This document shows, piece after piece, positions 43,309 through 53,186 of a stretch of DNA of 53,186 nt (position 1 is the stretch's first letter; each line of letters opens with the position of its first letter). This DNA comes from Fusarium oxysporum f. sp. lycopersici 4287 (taxonomy: Eukaryota > Ascomycota > Sordariomycetes > Hypocreales > Nectriaceae): assembly GCF_000149955.1 (NCBI RefSeq), contig NC_030992.1, forward strand, positions 4,293,997-4,347,182, read 5' to 3'. The position numbers were made by a program, and so were the translations under genes. The notes under the pieces were generated by a model. It searched no databases and was not told where the DNA came from. It saw nothing but the letters and a program-made list of their open reading frames with translations.

Positions 43309-44156
43309 ATGCCTGACGTGAAAAACCCCACGGTGAAGATGAAAGGTCATGAGGGAGATGGCCATAGTATCGCCAACGGCGTCGTAGTCGGAGACGACAT
43401 TGATGACGCTGTTCTTCGAGCAAACGGACACAAGTCCGAATTGAAGCGTCAGTTCAGCTGGCTGTCTGCTCTTGGCCTTGGCTTTTCCATTACAAACTCT
43501 TGGGCGGGTTATCTGGTTCGTAGGCCCTTTCAATCGCTTTTCTGTAGTCACTGACCTCGATCCAGAGCTGCTTCGGCCAAAGTCTTTTGTACGGTGGGCC
43601 TCAAGTCTGTATCTTCGGTCTCGTTGTTGCTTTCGCCGTCCAATTCACTATTACAATCGGTTTGAGCGAGATCGCTTCTGCCTTTCCCGTACGTAACGCT
43701 TGTCCACATAGAGGACACAATAGATTAACTAACACAACCATTACTAGTCTACCGGCGGCCAATATCACTTCTGCTACATCCTTAGTTCCGACAAACATAA
43801 ACGTTTCTCTGCTTATACGATCGGATGGATGTCGACCCTCGCTTGGTGGATTGTCACGTAAGAAATAGGATTCTTCGAGAGCGTAACCCCATTTTAATCC
43901 GGTATCAAACTAGGTGTTCTGGCATCTCGCTCGCGGCGGTTACCCTCGGTGGTATCATCAATTTTATCGATTCGTCGTTCACGGTCACCAGCTGGCAGAC
44001 GTATCTGTTGTACTTTGCAGTGGCAATCATTACAGGTCAGTTGGTCCCTCCGTCTTCAGCAATTTCCATGCTAACACATACCCAGCGGTGCCTGTATTTG
44101 TGGCCTCAAAACGTCTTGCATGGCTCGTACAAACTTACTCATGGATATGGGAGTAA
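43309..44156 (+). pseudogene. amino-acid/GABA permease (APC family), 3'-truncated
   Basis: The first five membrane segments of an APC-family permease are intact over spliced exons: FSWLSALGLGFSITNSWAGYL joins SCFGQSLLYGGPQVCIFG, then GLSEIASAFP joins STGGQYHFCYILSS, and AWWIVT joins CSGISLAAVTLGGI. Introns are about 43516-43565, 43690-43748, 43861-43915 and 44036-44085. After PVFVASKRLAWLVQTYSWIWE a TAA occurs at 44154-44156. The family normally runs about 520 residues with 12 segments, so over half is missing, and nothing permease-like follows. The part shown here would be an importer of GABA or amino acids if whole. All visible splice sites are good, so truncation rather than point decay disabled it. 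Confidence 0.83.
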
Positions 44157-44347
44157 GGGTTAGCCAAAAAGTTCGTGAGTTCAGGGTACACTTTTCTCAA
44201 AATATAATAATATCTTATACCCACAATCTCAAATAGACCATTTCAAGCTAATTAAAGGTTTCCCAGACTTAATAGCTATTTTCTGGAATTACTTATGGAG
44301 TTTTAAAATGTAATGATGGAAATGAGGTTGATGGTCGTGATGCTCCA

Positions 44348-44449
44348 CCTAGAAGTCTTGGCTCACATTTAATTCAATTAGGTATAGCGCGGGATCGGCC
44401 TGGAAGTCTTGGCTCACATTTAATTCAATTGGGTTTAGCGCGAAAAGCC
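44348..44449. repeat. 51-bp tandem duplication
   Basis: Two adjacent copies, 44348-44398 and 44399-44449, share AAGTCTTGGCTCACATTTAA and most flanking bases, with a few substitutions, mostly A/G. It lies 190 bp beyond the broken end of the permease. Confidence 0.85.
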
Positions 44450-44840
44450 AACCACTGGAATCTACCTTTCAATCTTGAACGACATAGATAGCTTTACTAA
44501 CATAATTCGTGATGCAACGAATCTGATAATTCAGCATACCAGCTCCATGGCATATCAATACATACGATCAGTATACTATATAGTAAATGCACGATCATAA
44601 TACCACTCACGAGAGACGCCAACTGTAAACTTTTTCCTTACAATAACATCATTTCATGGGCTTCAGGCGGATCAACCGTTATTCCAATAAGCCGGCAGAT
44701 ATTTCTTTTCTGACCTACGAGACGTATCTATACAGGTGGTGATAGAATAGTAATTATATGAACATGCGGCACCAGAAACAGTATCACAGTGTGAGTAGGC
44801 TGCAGTAAGCTCATCCTGGACTGTGGCCGTCACGGCGTTG

Positions 44841-44978
44841 NNNNNNNNNNNNNNNNNNNNNNNNNNNNNNNNNNNNNNNNNNNNNNNNNNNNNNNNNNNN
44901 NNNNNNNNNNNNNNNNNNNNNNNNNNNNNNNNNNNNNNNNNNNNNNNNNNNNNNNNNNNNNNNNNNNNNNNNNNNNNN
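44841..44978. other. assembly gap (138 N)
   Basis: Run of 138 N. Sequence on either side has no recognisable gene, so nothing can be said about its content. Confidence 0.95.
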
Positions 44979-46692
44979 TAAGTAAGGGCAGGGTTGAGAT
45001 GGTCATGAATGTCAGTGAGATTTCAGTCGCAGGTCAATACCACAGATAAAAATCCACAACAAATCCGCCACTGCGAAAGATGATGTGTAAGTCATGTCCA
45101 ACGATAGCCCAGAATGTAATTCAACCACTATCACTCGTTTTAGACATTTTAGATCCGTGTTGCGCATTTCTTCGTACTTTCCTTCCCATTCTCAGAGGTT
45201 TTCTAACTCTAGACCCAAACGTTGCTCGGTACGTACCGTTACAACCCTGCAAGTGGCTTGCCATTGCGGCCAATCCTATCAAGAATAACTGAACGTATGT
45301 CTCCACTATCCACTCTCAGCTAACCTTACTTCGAGCACCTGTGTCAGTACTCAATACTCTCAACAATTGCTCTTCTCGATGCCCGATTTTTTTCCATTTG
45401 TTCTCGACAATTGTCTATACAGCACTTAGCGTTGAGAATCATCGCACTGTTCTTCAACTAGATTCACTATTTGTAAAGGTCCTAGAAGACACAGAAAAGA
45501 TACCAGCTAGAATCTAGCTTCCTTCGATCCTTACACCGATGGCGACCATATAATGTCAGTTTAAATAAAGGCCCAATAAATATTACTCTATATAGCCCAA
45601 TGAAACCATGGTACCTCGCATCAGCCAGGTATTATAATGTCTAAATCGTGTTATCCTTTGTCAGTACGTCTATCCTACATTTTTTAGTGACTGATACCGA
45701 AGACCAATGGTATTGCGTTTAACTGAACGGTCGACCCACCGAACCAATAGAATATCGAATAACTGAACGTACAGACCCCACTCTACCCAACCCTGCCGAT
45801 AAATTGACCAGGATGCTAGGGTTGGGAGTAAAGTCGCATCCAGTCTAAGAATAACGAGTCTGGAGATGCCATACAATATACAATGACCGTACAAAAATTA
45901 CGACTACGCATCAAGGTTCATTAGAGTCACTCCTTTCCTTATTTAATACACGAGTCAAGACGTTTTCCCTAATTTCCTCTGCCTGCTAGCTTGGCGCTCA
46001 AGGTGACTCGTGATCAATCAAAACTCCTACAGGAAAGTCACGATATTTGCAGGACTGAAGAATTCATCGTTCAATATCTCTCAGCCCTCGGCCATGGCAT
46101 AAATCGAGCGTCAGGTATCTCGTTTTACTTCATATCATTATGATTTCGATGTTTGACAGTGGAATATGAAAAACAATATCGACAAATATCTTATTTTATT
46201 AAAGAAATCACTTAGCTTATCAAGCCAAGGAAGGATAAAAGAAAAACCCCCCCCAACAAGAAAGGACATCAAACAAAGTATAACGTTATAAGTATCAGTA
46301 GTCATATTAATTTATCCTAAAATCATCGCTGATTTTTTATTTGTATTTGTTATAGACATTTAGAATTATTTACGACCATGTCTACCCTAGGTTCGTCCAT
46401 GTACCGTAAATTTTCAGCTGGTTGTTTTCTCAAACGCTACACCCCTGCTAGTTTCTACCCTCTTAATCTCAAACTTCCTATCAGCACTCATTATACTGTG
46501 TAGATCAGCAACGTCACATAGGAAAAAGCAAAGAAAGCGTGAACTCGAAAGTAGGCCCTGCTGTTGCATATAGACGTGAGGTTCAAGTAAATAAACAAGT
46601 AAACAAGTAAACAAACACATCAAGTAGAGCATTCTATTATTCGTTATTTCTCTCCTTGTTCCACAAAGACAACTCTGTCAACGCGCGCTAGA
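44979..46692. other. long intergenic region upstream of the kinase-like gene
   Basis: No family can be recognised. A short two-frame ORF begins at 45080/45094, with a donor-like GTAAGT immediately after the first ATG codons, but nothing after it supports a gene. 46589-46618 is a simple AAACAAGTAAACAAGT-type repeat just before the leader of the next gene. Confidence 0.3.
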
Positions 46693-49520
46693 ATGGGTCG
46701 TCGTCCATTAACAGAAGGCCAAAAGGCAGAAAAGGCCGCTCGTAGGCGAGAACGAGAGCGACAGCAGCGTCTGGTAGCCCGCCAGGCTAAACAGATAGAA
46801 GATGCCGAGACCCATATAGTCAGCCAATCGTTCCCGGAAACAATCCTGGAGGATCCAGTTGTTTCAAGCATGTCTCTCCATCTTTCCATCCGTACTCTAC
46901 GTGACTTTACTTATAATTATCGATAGGTAATGATGGCCAGCCGTCTAGCCGAACCGACCCACTCCCAATTGACAGACAGCCGCCGTTGCACGCCACTCGC
47001 TCGCGTCGCCGAAGCCCACGTCTCGCTAGTGAACCGCCCTTGACGATTGACGAATCAATCATCTTAGCGGATGGGGCATTTCACAGACCGGATACAACCG
47101 CGCGACTGCGAGCACCCGTGCGACCGATTAGCGAACAAATACCTGCCGATACAATCTGTGTTGCGACGCCATACTCTGCAAACATAGGCTACCGGGAAGC
47201 AGCCGAAACTAACGAGGATGAAGAGACCTCTGCAGCGGAAACCCCAGACTCTAGGACACCTTTGCAAAGTGAACAAATAGCTGCGACGCCCGTCAGCCGT
47301 TACGAGGTAGACCATATCGTATCACCCTGCTCGCAGACACGTCTCCGTGTCCAACGATACCGCGATCGACGGCATGCTACAAGATTACAACAAATCTTCC
47401 AAGAAGCTACAGAATGTCAAGATCTACCATTCACTCATGAGCTCTCTGCTTTGAGCCTTCGAGACGATGCGACACCGTCCTTGTCCCTGCCTGCTGATAT
47501 ACCGGACAACGAGCCCAGACCCTCGTCGGTGCCGGCACCTGAGTCTGAGCCGGAGTTTGATATCGAAACAAGCGTCCTACCCTTGTCATCTTCAGCCCTG
47601 TCTAATGTTAATCTCTTAACAGAAGACGAAGAGGATAACAGGTCCGAGGCCTCCGTATTGGAGGATGATGCCGCATCACAACCGATGACACCATCGTTAA
47701 CATCACCTAGCTCTAGTCGACACCATAGCTCCTCATCATCATCCCAATCGAGAGGTAGCCTTCTTTTGTCGAGGTCGAACTCATCTGTGTGGTCGGATCT
47801 ATCTGGATTACCCTCGGATGAGCCCGAGGATTTGATCCTTAGCGATTTCCTCCAGGCGATTTCCAACCAGGATACGGCTGGCGGTCCTGATTTCTTACGT
47901 GCACAAAGCGGCGTTTATGATCGTGTGCTCCGAAAATTCTTTAACCACCAGTGCAGCTGTAAGCCATAGAATCAACCGTCTCCCCTGAGGTTATAAAAAC
48001 CCTGCTGACAAACATCTCAAATAGGCCCGAGTTCGCACGAGCGTGCCGAGCCGGAAAACACCCACACCCTCCAGGAACATACCGGTATGGTCTTCTTACT
48101 ACTGGCGAGGCCATCGTGTTTCTCAAGGTTGACTTGGACGAACCTGAGACGCTGTACTATCACCTAGCAGAGCCTGGTCCGGAGGTGTCGGCACATCCAA
48201 ACAACGTCCATATATGCACGGCTGTCGGTCAATATCTGGCGTTCACCCTTATGGCTCTCGGTTCGCCTGGAGAACGACGGGGGAATAGGCAGGAGGAACG
48301 TCTAAAAGCCATGAAGAACTTGAAGACGTGGGCTGAGGACTTCGAATCGACATTGCGTTCTATCCCAGAAAATGAACGATCGGCGTCATCAGACTACTCA
48401 CCTGGCCATGAACCTACCACCTACAAGGATGTCAATCGGTCGCCGGCCTTGCTTCGCAAGAGGACACGTCGAACAGCCGCGTGCCAGGCTGGCGAGGGGT
48501 CGTTGAGGAAGGACGACAGGCAGGAACCATCTGATGACGAGTCGGCGCCCAGGCCACCGGACACGCCTACGCCAAGCGGACGAAACACAAGACAAGGAAC
48601 TAGGCGGAGCCAGCGACTAGCGTTACTGGCGTTACGGCCGCGCGGAGGAGGAGGCGGCGAGCAGGGTCGGCAGTACTGTACGCAGAAATGTCTTGTCGGG
48701 ATGGTCAAGGGTGGTTTTCTCGACCCAAAGTGCCCGAACGTGGCACTTCACGGCAAGAGCTGTGCTCCCGCCGCCCGCGCACGTCATCCTGTCGATCACA
48801 AGGAGTGGCTTCGCCTACTCTGGAAGCAGCTGAAACAGTCGCTCGACGACGGGATCAGGCCACTGGGGGAGGGTGGTGCGCGGGGTGTGGTTTTCCAAGT
48901 GACCCTACTTGCGCATGGCTACACCTTTGTCAGCAAGGGCACGGTGCGGGCTTTCATCAAAGATCTCGAGCACGAGGCTGCTGTCTACGAGCGTCTCAAA
49001 CCAATCCAAGGCGTCCACGTGCCTGTTTTCCTGGGTGCCATTGACCTTGGATCGATGAACAAGACTTACTACTATGACCACCGGGCCTACGTAGTGCACA
49101 TGACATTTCTGTCCTGGGGAGGCTGCAGCATCGACAGAGCACAGAGAATTGGCGACACGGACAGGCCGCTCGAAGACGAGGCCATTCGGTCGTTGAGAGC
49201 CATGCATCGAGAGGGCGTGGTCCACAAAGATGTGCGACTTGCAAACATGTTATTCAATCCTGAGACAAACAGGGTTATGGTGATCGACTTTGAACGGGCT
49301 TTGCTCCTCAAGCCGCCTCGGCGTCCGTTGGCGCAGCTGGTGCCAAACAAGCGAGCGTGGAAGTCGGAGACGATGATGGATGCCAAGAAGGTGACTGGCG
49401 ATTCAAGCAGGCGAAGTCAGCCAAGTCAAAAGCTTTTCAGAGGATATTTGGTTGGCAAAGACGGCGTTCTTGGAGTGGAATGCTGACCGATGGGCACGCG
49501 TCGCGAGAGCGCCTTGCTAG
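46693..49520 (+). pseudogene. kinase-like protein with basic N-terminus, frameshifted near its end
   Basis: The product starts MGRRPLTEGQKAEKAARRRE, a basic, possibly helical N-terminus, then after one intron (about 46880-46925) has an Arg-rich patch (HATRSRRRSPRLA), a long acidic/Ser-rich disordered part, and after a second intron (about 47952-48026) a C-terminal globular half. That half has YCTQKCLVGMVKGG, LGEGGARGVVFQVTLLAHGY (nucleotide-loop-like), HKDVRLANMLF (HxDxxxxN catalytic-loop form) and VIDFERA (DFE in place of DFG). One extra A in AAAA at 49428-49431 shifts the frame; without it the sequence reads SFSEDIWLAKTAFLEWNADR to TAG at 49518-49520, the ending I expect for this fungal family. 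The DNA is GC-rich. The second intron uses a weak GTGCAG donor, so its position is uncertain. Confidence 0.7.
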
Positions 49521-50153
49521 CAAATCTACAGTCAATCACCCTGCACTTCTATTCATAAATCGTCATGGACCCCAAATTCCGAGGTTCTTCCCTGCCGCCG
49601 CGACAGTCGACTACGAGCTACAACTTGGTTACTGGAGATTGTGGACTGCGTCAGCAGATGTAGTGACGCGCGAGAGAATTCTGGTCGGTGGAAAAAGTTC
49701 GACAATAGATTGCCCCCGAACCCGCTGACGGGTGACGGGCTTGAGAAATACAGCACCTTTTGTGCCATTGGTATGCTGGATGGTGAAGGAAGCGGGGTTT
49801 CCCTGTACCTAGCTAGCTCAGCACGTCTTTTGCTCCAGTAGGAGATCTGGCTTCGTTACAGCCACCCAGACGAAAAATAAATAAACAAACAAACAAATAC
49901 CATGGTATTGAGATTTCTCCAAACCATACCAAGTCTTGGCGGTATTTACCATACCAATACCAACTCATACCAGACCATTCCGATCACTGTCATCAGACGT
50001 CAGTGTTTGCCTCTCATATCCTGTCTGGCATGTTCTAATCAGCCTCAGTAGTAACCAAGGGTCGTTTGATAAACCCCCCGTTACTCTAGATTCGATTAGC
50101 CCCACGCTCACTGCACCGCCTAAAGTCCACCTTGAACGTGACCTCGAGAGCTT
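49521..50153. other. intergenic with simple repeats
   Basis: 49876-49898 is an AAATAAACAAACAAAC-type tract. 49920-49975 repeats CATACCA/ATACCAA several times. No gene is supported here. Confidence 0.45.
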
Positions 50154-50453
50154 GTGGATAAAGCGAATGAGAAAGGCAGCAGCCTCCTGGACCGTGGCGA
50201 AACGCTTATCAAGGATAAAGCGTCAACCATAGGCACGGCTTTTGATGGAACAGAAACCTTGATCTCGGGGAAGCTTGATGAAGTAAAGTCTCGAGTCTTG
50301 AGCGCTATGAGTGAGGTTGTGACACATATAAATGAACCTGGCGACGGGGGGCGCGACAGAGACAATAGTGCGGCTAGTCTAGACGTCCAGCGAAGCGTCG
50401 GCGCAGCTGCCGCTGTTCTATGCGCCATATTCATCGGTTTCATCGCCACTTAA
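50154..50453 (+). CDS. small ORF or 3' exon with C-terminal membrane anchor
   Basis: The open frame from about 50142 to TAA at 50451-50453 encodes an amphipathic helical stretch (KGSSLLDRGETLIKDKA, LISGKLDEVKSRVLSAM), a charged linker, and a final hydrophobic segment (AAAAVLCAIFIGFIA) ending three residues before the stop. It has no good ATG at its 5' end (first in-frame codon used is GTG; upstream TGA at 50139), so it is probably the last exon of a gene whose 5' part is lost or spliced from further upstream. The layout is that of a tail-anchored protein. I do not recognise the family. Confidence 0.4.
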   Translation: MDKANEKGSSLLDRGETLIKDKASTIGTAFDGTETLISGKLDEVKSRVLSAMSEVVTHINEPGDGGRDRDNSAASLDVQRSVGAAAAVLCAIFIGFIAT

Positions 50454-51886
50454 GCTTAGTCACCACTGCTGTTGAGGCCTAACCAATTTTCTGTAACGAT
50501 GTTGGAGCTCGCCTTCCTATGATTTAGGATATGTGGGCTCCTTATGTGAGCTTGCATGCCACCTCGTCGTTATAAAGGTCTACAATTCTGATTTAGGAGA
50601 GATTCATTGAGAACGAGACCACTATCAGTGTAATTAGCGTTCGAACCTGTATCCATGTATGTCTGTATGTATGCTAGAATAGAGCTATCGTATTATCAAG
50701 TCCCCAAGTACAGAAATTTCAACTAATCTAACGTATTGCTAGCCCCAACATCATATCAAGGATAGCTTGAGGATAACCACTTATGCCCAGGCGAAAGTAT
50801 AGTAATTTGGCTCTTGATGTAGCGCTAGGGTTGTAGAATGTCACAGACCTAGCTATTCTGGACTTTACGCCTGATAATTATCTCTTTCGGCTCAGGCCGA
50901 TGTAGTATTGGTATGCAGCGACTGTATGCCTATCAGTCTATCGGAGTCTAGGAGCCTTACTGTATTTAGTGCTTACATTACACAACACAATATGGCATGA
51001 ATCAGGGTCGGCGCTTTTCAATAATTACTAAGTGATCACTATTTGGTGACTGATATTTTATTACCTGAACAACGTCGTAAGTACTAAAGTTACTTTTAAC
51101 CGAGCTTTTCCGAGAGATATATCAGTGCTAGGTATACAGAGGGTTATATGTATTAGGCTTGGCATAGCGATCATTATAGGAATTACTGAAAAGTGCCAAC
51201 CAGATTAAAGGGAGGATAAGGAGGTATAAGGTAAGTTCGTTGCACAAATGAGCCAAGCAAAAGTTGTACAAATCAAATCACAAACATTTCATGCTGACGA
51301 CCGAGCATGACGAGGGTGAGCCGAGCTTATTGTCAGATATTGCCAATTAGAGACACAAAAGTCATCTGCATTCAAAATACGGGGTCGCACAGCAGAAGAG
51401 GCCACTCAATTGGTCTCAGCTGACTGCTGCAATCGGGAACTTGAGAAGAGCCCTGAAGTGGCACGGCGCCCGAAATGTTTGGTTGCTTTGCCTAGGCCTC
51501 GCGTCAGGCAGGACCTTTACTCCGGCCCCCGCTCACGGCATTAATTGTTTACCTTGCTAATCTGTTTCACAATATTCCGATTGGTTGACTTACGAAGGCG
51601 AGAGAGTAGGTAGTCGGATCCTATGTGGGATAATCACCACTTGGGCACGACGATTATTTCTGCCAATTAATCTTAAACAAGAACAAGTCCCGAGACTATT
51701 AAGCTTCCACTGGAAATTAATACGACAACAATATGCGTAAGTTTGATTCCTCAAAGGCAATAGTTATATGAAGTTATACTTTGCTGCTAACTACTGCCGC
51801 TGACTATTGGGAACCCACCCATATAATGCCGCACCTGCTTGCTCCTTATCCCCATCGGGCCTAATCCACACAACACACAACACTAG
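50454..51886. other. intergenic
   Basis: Anonymous, moderately AT-rich sequence with CCAAT-like ATTGG near 51580. No coding frame or repeat is supported. Confidence 0.3.
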
Positions 51887-52408
51887 CTAGCGGAAATTGT
51901 GTAGAAACTGGACAGTCGATGCACCTAAAGTAGCTAAGTTCCTCACCGCACCCGGCGCGATTTGGACTACCTCCTCCACCGCATGTGAGAGCGCTCCCCC
52001 GCTCAAAATAACAAGCACGTTCGATATCCGTTCACCCCTAGTTTTGTCCATCCTCAACGTAAGAGTGCGCGGGTCATTACGAAATGCAGTGAGATAGCAT
52101 CCTGCATATGCCTGAAACGCCGAACCGGCACCTGTTATGCAGGCGAGTAAAATGCCACTGGTGTCGCTGTGATTTACATTAGAAGCAACGTCAAATCTAT
52201 ACTAAATTACCTACCGTTCGACAAGGGCTCTCTCGTCATGAGAATGAGGTTGATGAACAGTTTCTTCAATAGTGGCGGCTTGGTCGAGGCTTTATATATT
52301 AATGTGTGACAGATGTATTCATGAGAATCAGACATACCTCTTATCAATAGGCGTAGCAGCCACAGAGACAGCTAGGGGGAAAAGTAAAAGAATGCGTAAG
52401 GGTTGCAT
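51887..52408 (-). CDS. small secreted protein, unknown family (three exons)
   Basis: Three exons, 52408-52338, 52289-52215 and 52166-51887, have canonical GT-AG introns of 48 nt each and sum to 426 nt, 141 residues. The N-terminus MQPLRILLLFPLAVSVAA is a textbook signal peptide with an AVSVAA-type cleavage site. A His/Glu/Asp-rich segment (residues about 25-50, HQPHSHDERALVER) may be a propeptide. The mature part (DTSGILLACITGAGSAFQAY, CYLTAFRND, ISNVLVILSGGALSHAVEEV, ending VQFLHNFR) has two Cys. Because each exon is short, no single open frame reveals it. Size, secretion signal and isolation suit an effector-like or cell-surface protein, but function is unknown. Frame continuity through both introns is the main support. 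Confidence 0.72.
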
Positions 52409-52663
52409 AGCTGCCGTATATAGTATTGAGAGGGTATAAGTAAGGACGTAAAGACTTACTTAGGAAGTGGAACTGAGGGGAAGGTAAGCCCGGACGCTTG
52501 GTGCGGTACAAAAGAATGAGTGGGAACGAGGAAATAGAGGGAGAGTCCATCATTAAATACATCTTTAGTCTTATATGGCGCACTTCGCTGCTTAAATCTC
52601 TCCTAAAAGCTGTTCTTTTGATACGGGTAGAGTATAAAGTATAATTACCCTGTAACATACTGT

Positions 52664-52917
52664 AAATCAAATCGGCAGATGAACAGGATCTAATCCGGCT
52701 AGACCGGCTGCTTCGGTACCTTCAAAGATCCTCAAACTTATTGCACCCCACTGTAATATGAATGAAAGCTTAAACTATATGCCGAAACACTAAAAGAATA
52801 CAAGTAAAAGGTAGTTCTGCCGCTTTAACCTAAATACTAGTACACAAGACCGGCAGATAAATCAAATCGGCAGATGAACACGACCTTCAAAGATCCTCAA
52901 ACTTATTGCACCACACG
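52664..52917. repeat. direct repeat pair in the right-hand flank
   Basis: 52664-52752 and 52859-52917 both begin AAATCAAATCGGCAGATGAA and both contain CCTTCAAAGATCCTCAAACT then TATTGCACC. The second copy lacks about 30 bp from the middle. They are 195 bp apart start to start, and no gene is associated. 52918-53186 holds nothing I can annotate. Confidence 0.8.
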
Positions 52918-53186
52918 GTATACTATAACAGGGTTATTAATAATATATGGATTATCAATGTGCTTTAAGTACTTAAAGGAAGAGAAACCTGCGTTCTGCC
53001 CAACTATTACTCTATCGCCGGAAGTGAAGTTTTAATCCTAAGCGACGAACATATTTTACCTCACAAAGAGAAACACTTCTCCTTGCCGCACGTCTGGTCC
53101 GTTGGTTAGACGGTAGATACGACCCAATTCAGAAAATATCGGAAAGACTCATTAGTTGTCTCCGCAACGCCTGAACTTCAATACCC

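Noticed and set aside
45080..45292. Overlapping small ORFs starting MMCKSC / MSNDSPE
   Set aside because: No domain, no signal peptide and no coherent splice partner; composition does not favour either frame.
53088..53186. tRNA-like start (TGGTCCGTTGGTTAGACGG) near the right edge
   Set aside because: Resembles an A box but no cloverleaf arms or B box follow within the window.
1..53186. Secondary-metabolite cluster, Starship captain, transposase or CRISPR
   Set aside because: No PKS/NRPS/terpene cyclase, tyrosine recombinase or transposase motifs and no regularly spaced repeats were found.

Overview
The window is nuclear DNA of a filamentous ascomycete, most likely a Fusarium-like Sordariomycete. 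Support: short GT-AG introns (about 45-75 bp) in nearly every gene, Zn2Cys6 regulators, MFS transporter families, NmrA-like proteins, a decayed C2H2/ubiquitin-like-type gene whose stops look like repeat-induced point mutation (RIP), and AT-rich islands between genes. The genus is inferred from family recall, not from a marker gene. I see no rRNA, complete tRNA, CRISPR array, intact transposase, PKS or NRPS. There are two assembly gaps (39334-39433, inside an exon; 44841-44978).

Layout. 1-1.4 kb: RIP-type C2H2 pseudogene running off the left edge. 1.6-7.9 kb: a compact three-gene module of Zn2Cys6 regulator, isocitrate-lyase/PEP-mutase-superfamily lyase and Dal5-type MFS transporter; the last two are divergent and share a promoter with a perfect palindrome whose core also lies upstream of the regulator. 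8.8-9.5 kb: secreted GH134-type beta-mannanase. 9.9-11.5 kb: broken cytochrome P450. 12.5-15.1 kb: intact NmrA-like gene and a decayed one. 15.4-25.8 kb: DHA1-type MFS, remnant of a metallo-beta-lactamase (MBL)-fold gene, Zn2Cys6 regulator, MCT-type transporter, intact MBL-fold hydrolase, isochorismatase-like hydrolase; together a plausible uptake-and-hydrolysis cluster. 26.6-29.5 kb: GH3 beta-glucosidase with PA14 insert. 30.2-33.2 kb: MFS sugar transporter fragment lying 19 bp from the end of a third Zn2Cys6 regulator that carries one frameshift. 34-35 kb: PEX11-like gene. 37.5-41.1 kb: copper amine oxidase ending in a PTS1-like SRM, then an SDR. 43.3-44.2 kb: 5' half of an amino-acid permease. 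46.7-49.5 kb: kinase-like gene with a basic N-terminus and one frameshift. 50.2-52.4 kb: a small ORF with a C-terminal membrane segment, and a three-exon small secreted protein gene that is invisible as a single ORF.

Overall this reads as an accessory, catabolism-oriented region in which intact nutrient-use or detoxification genes (lyase, mannanase, beta-glucosidase, hydrolases, amine oxidase, each near transporters and regulators) alternate with genes in several states of decay. The most testable proposals are the self-contained regulator/lyase/transporter circuit at 1.6-7.9 kb and the hidden secreted-protein gene at 51.9-52.4 kb.
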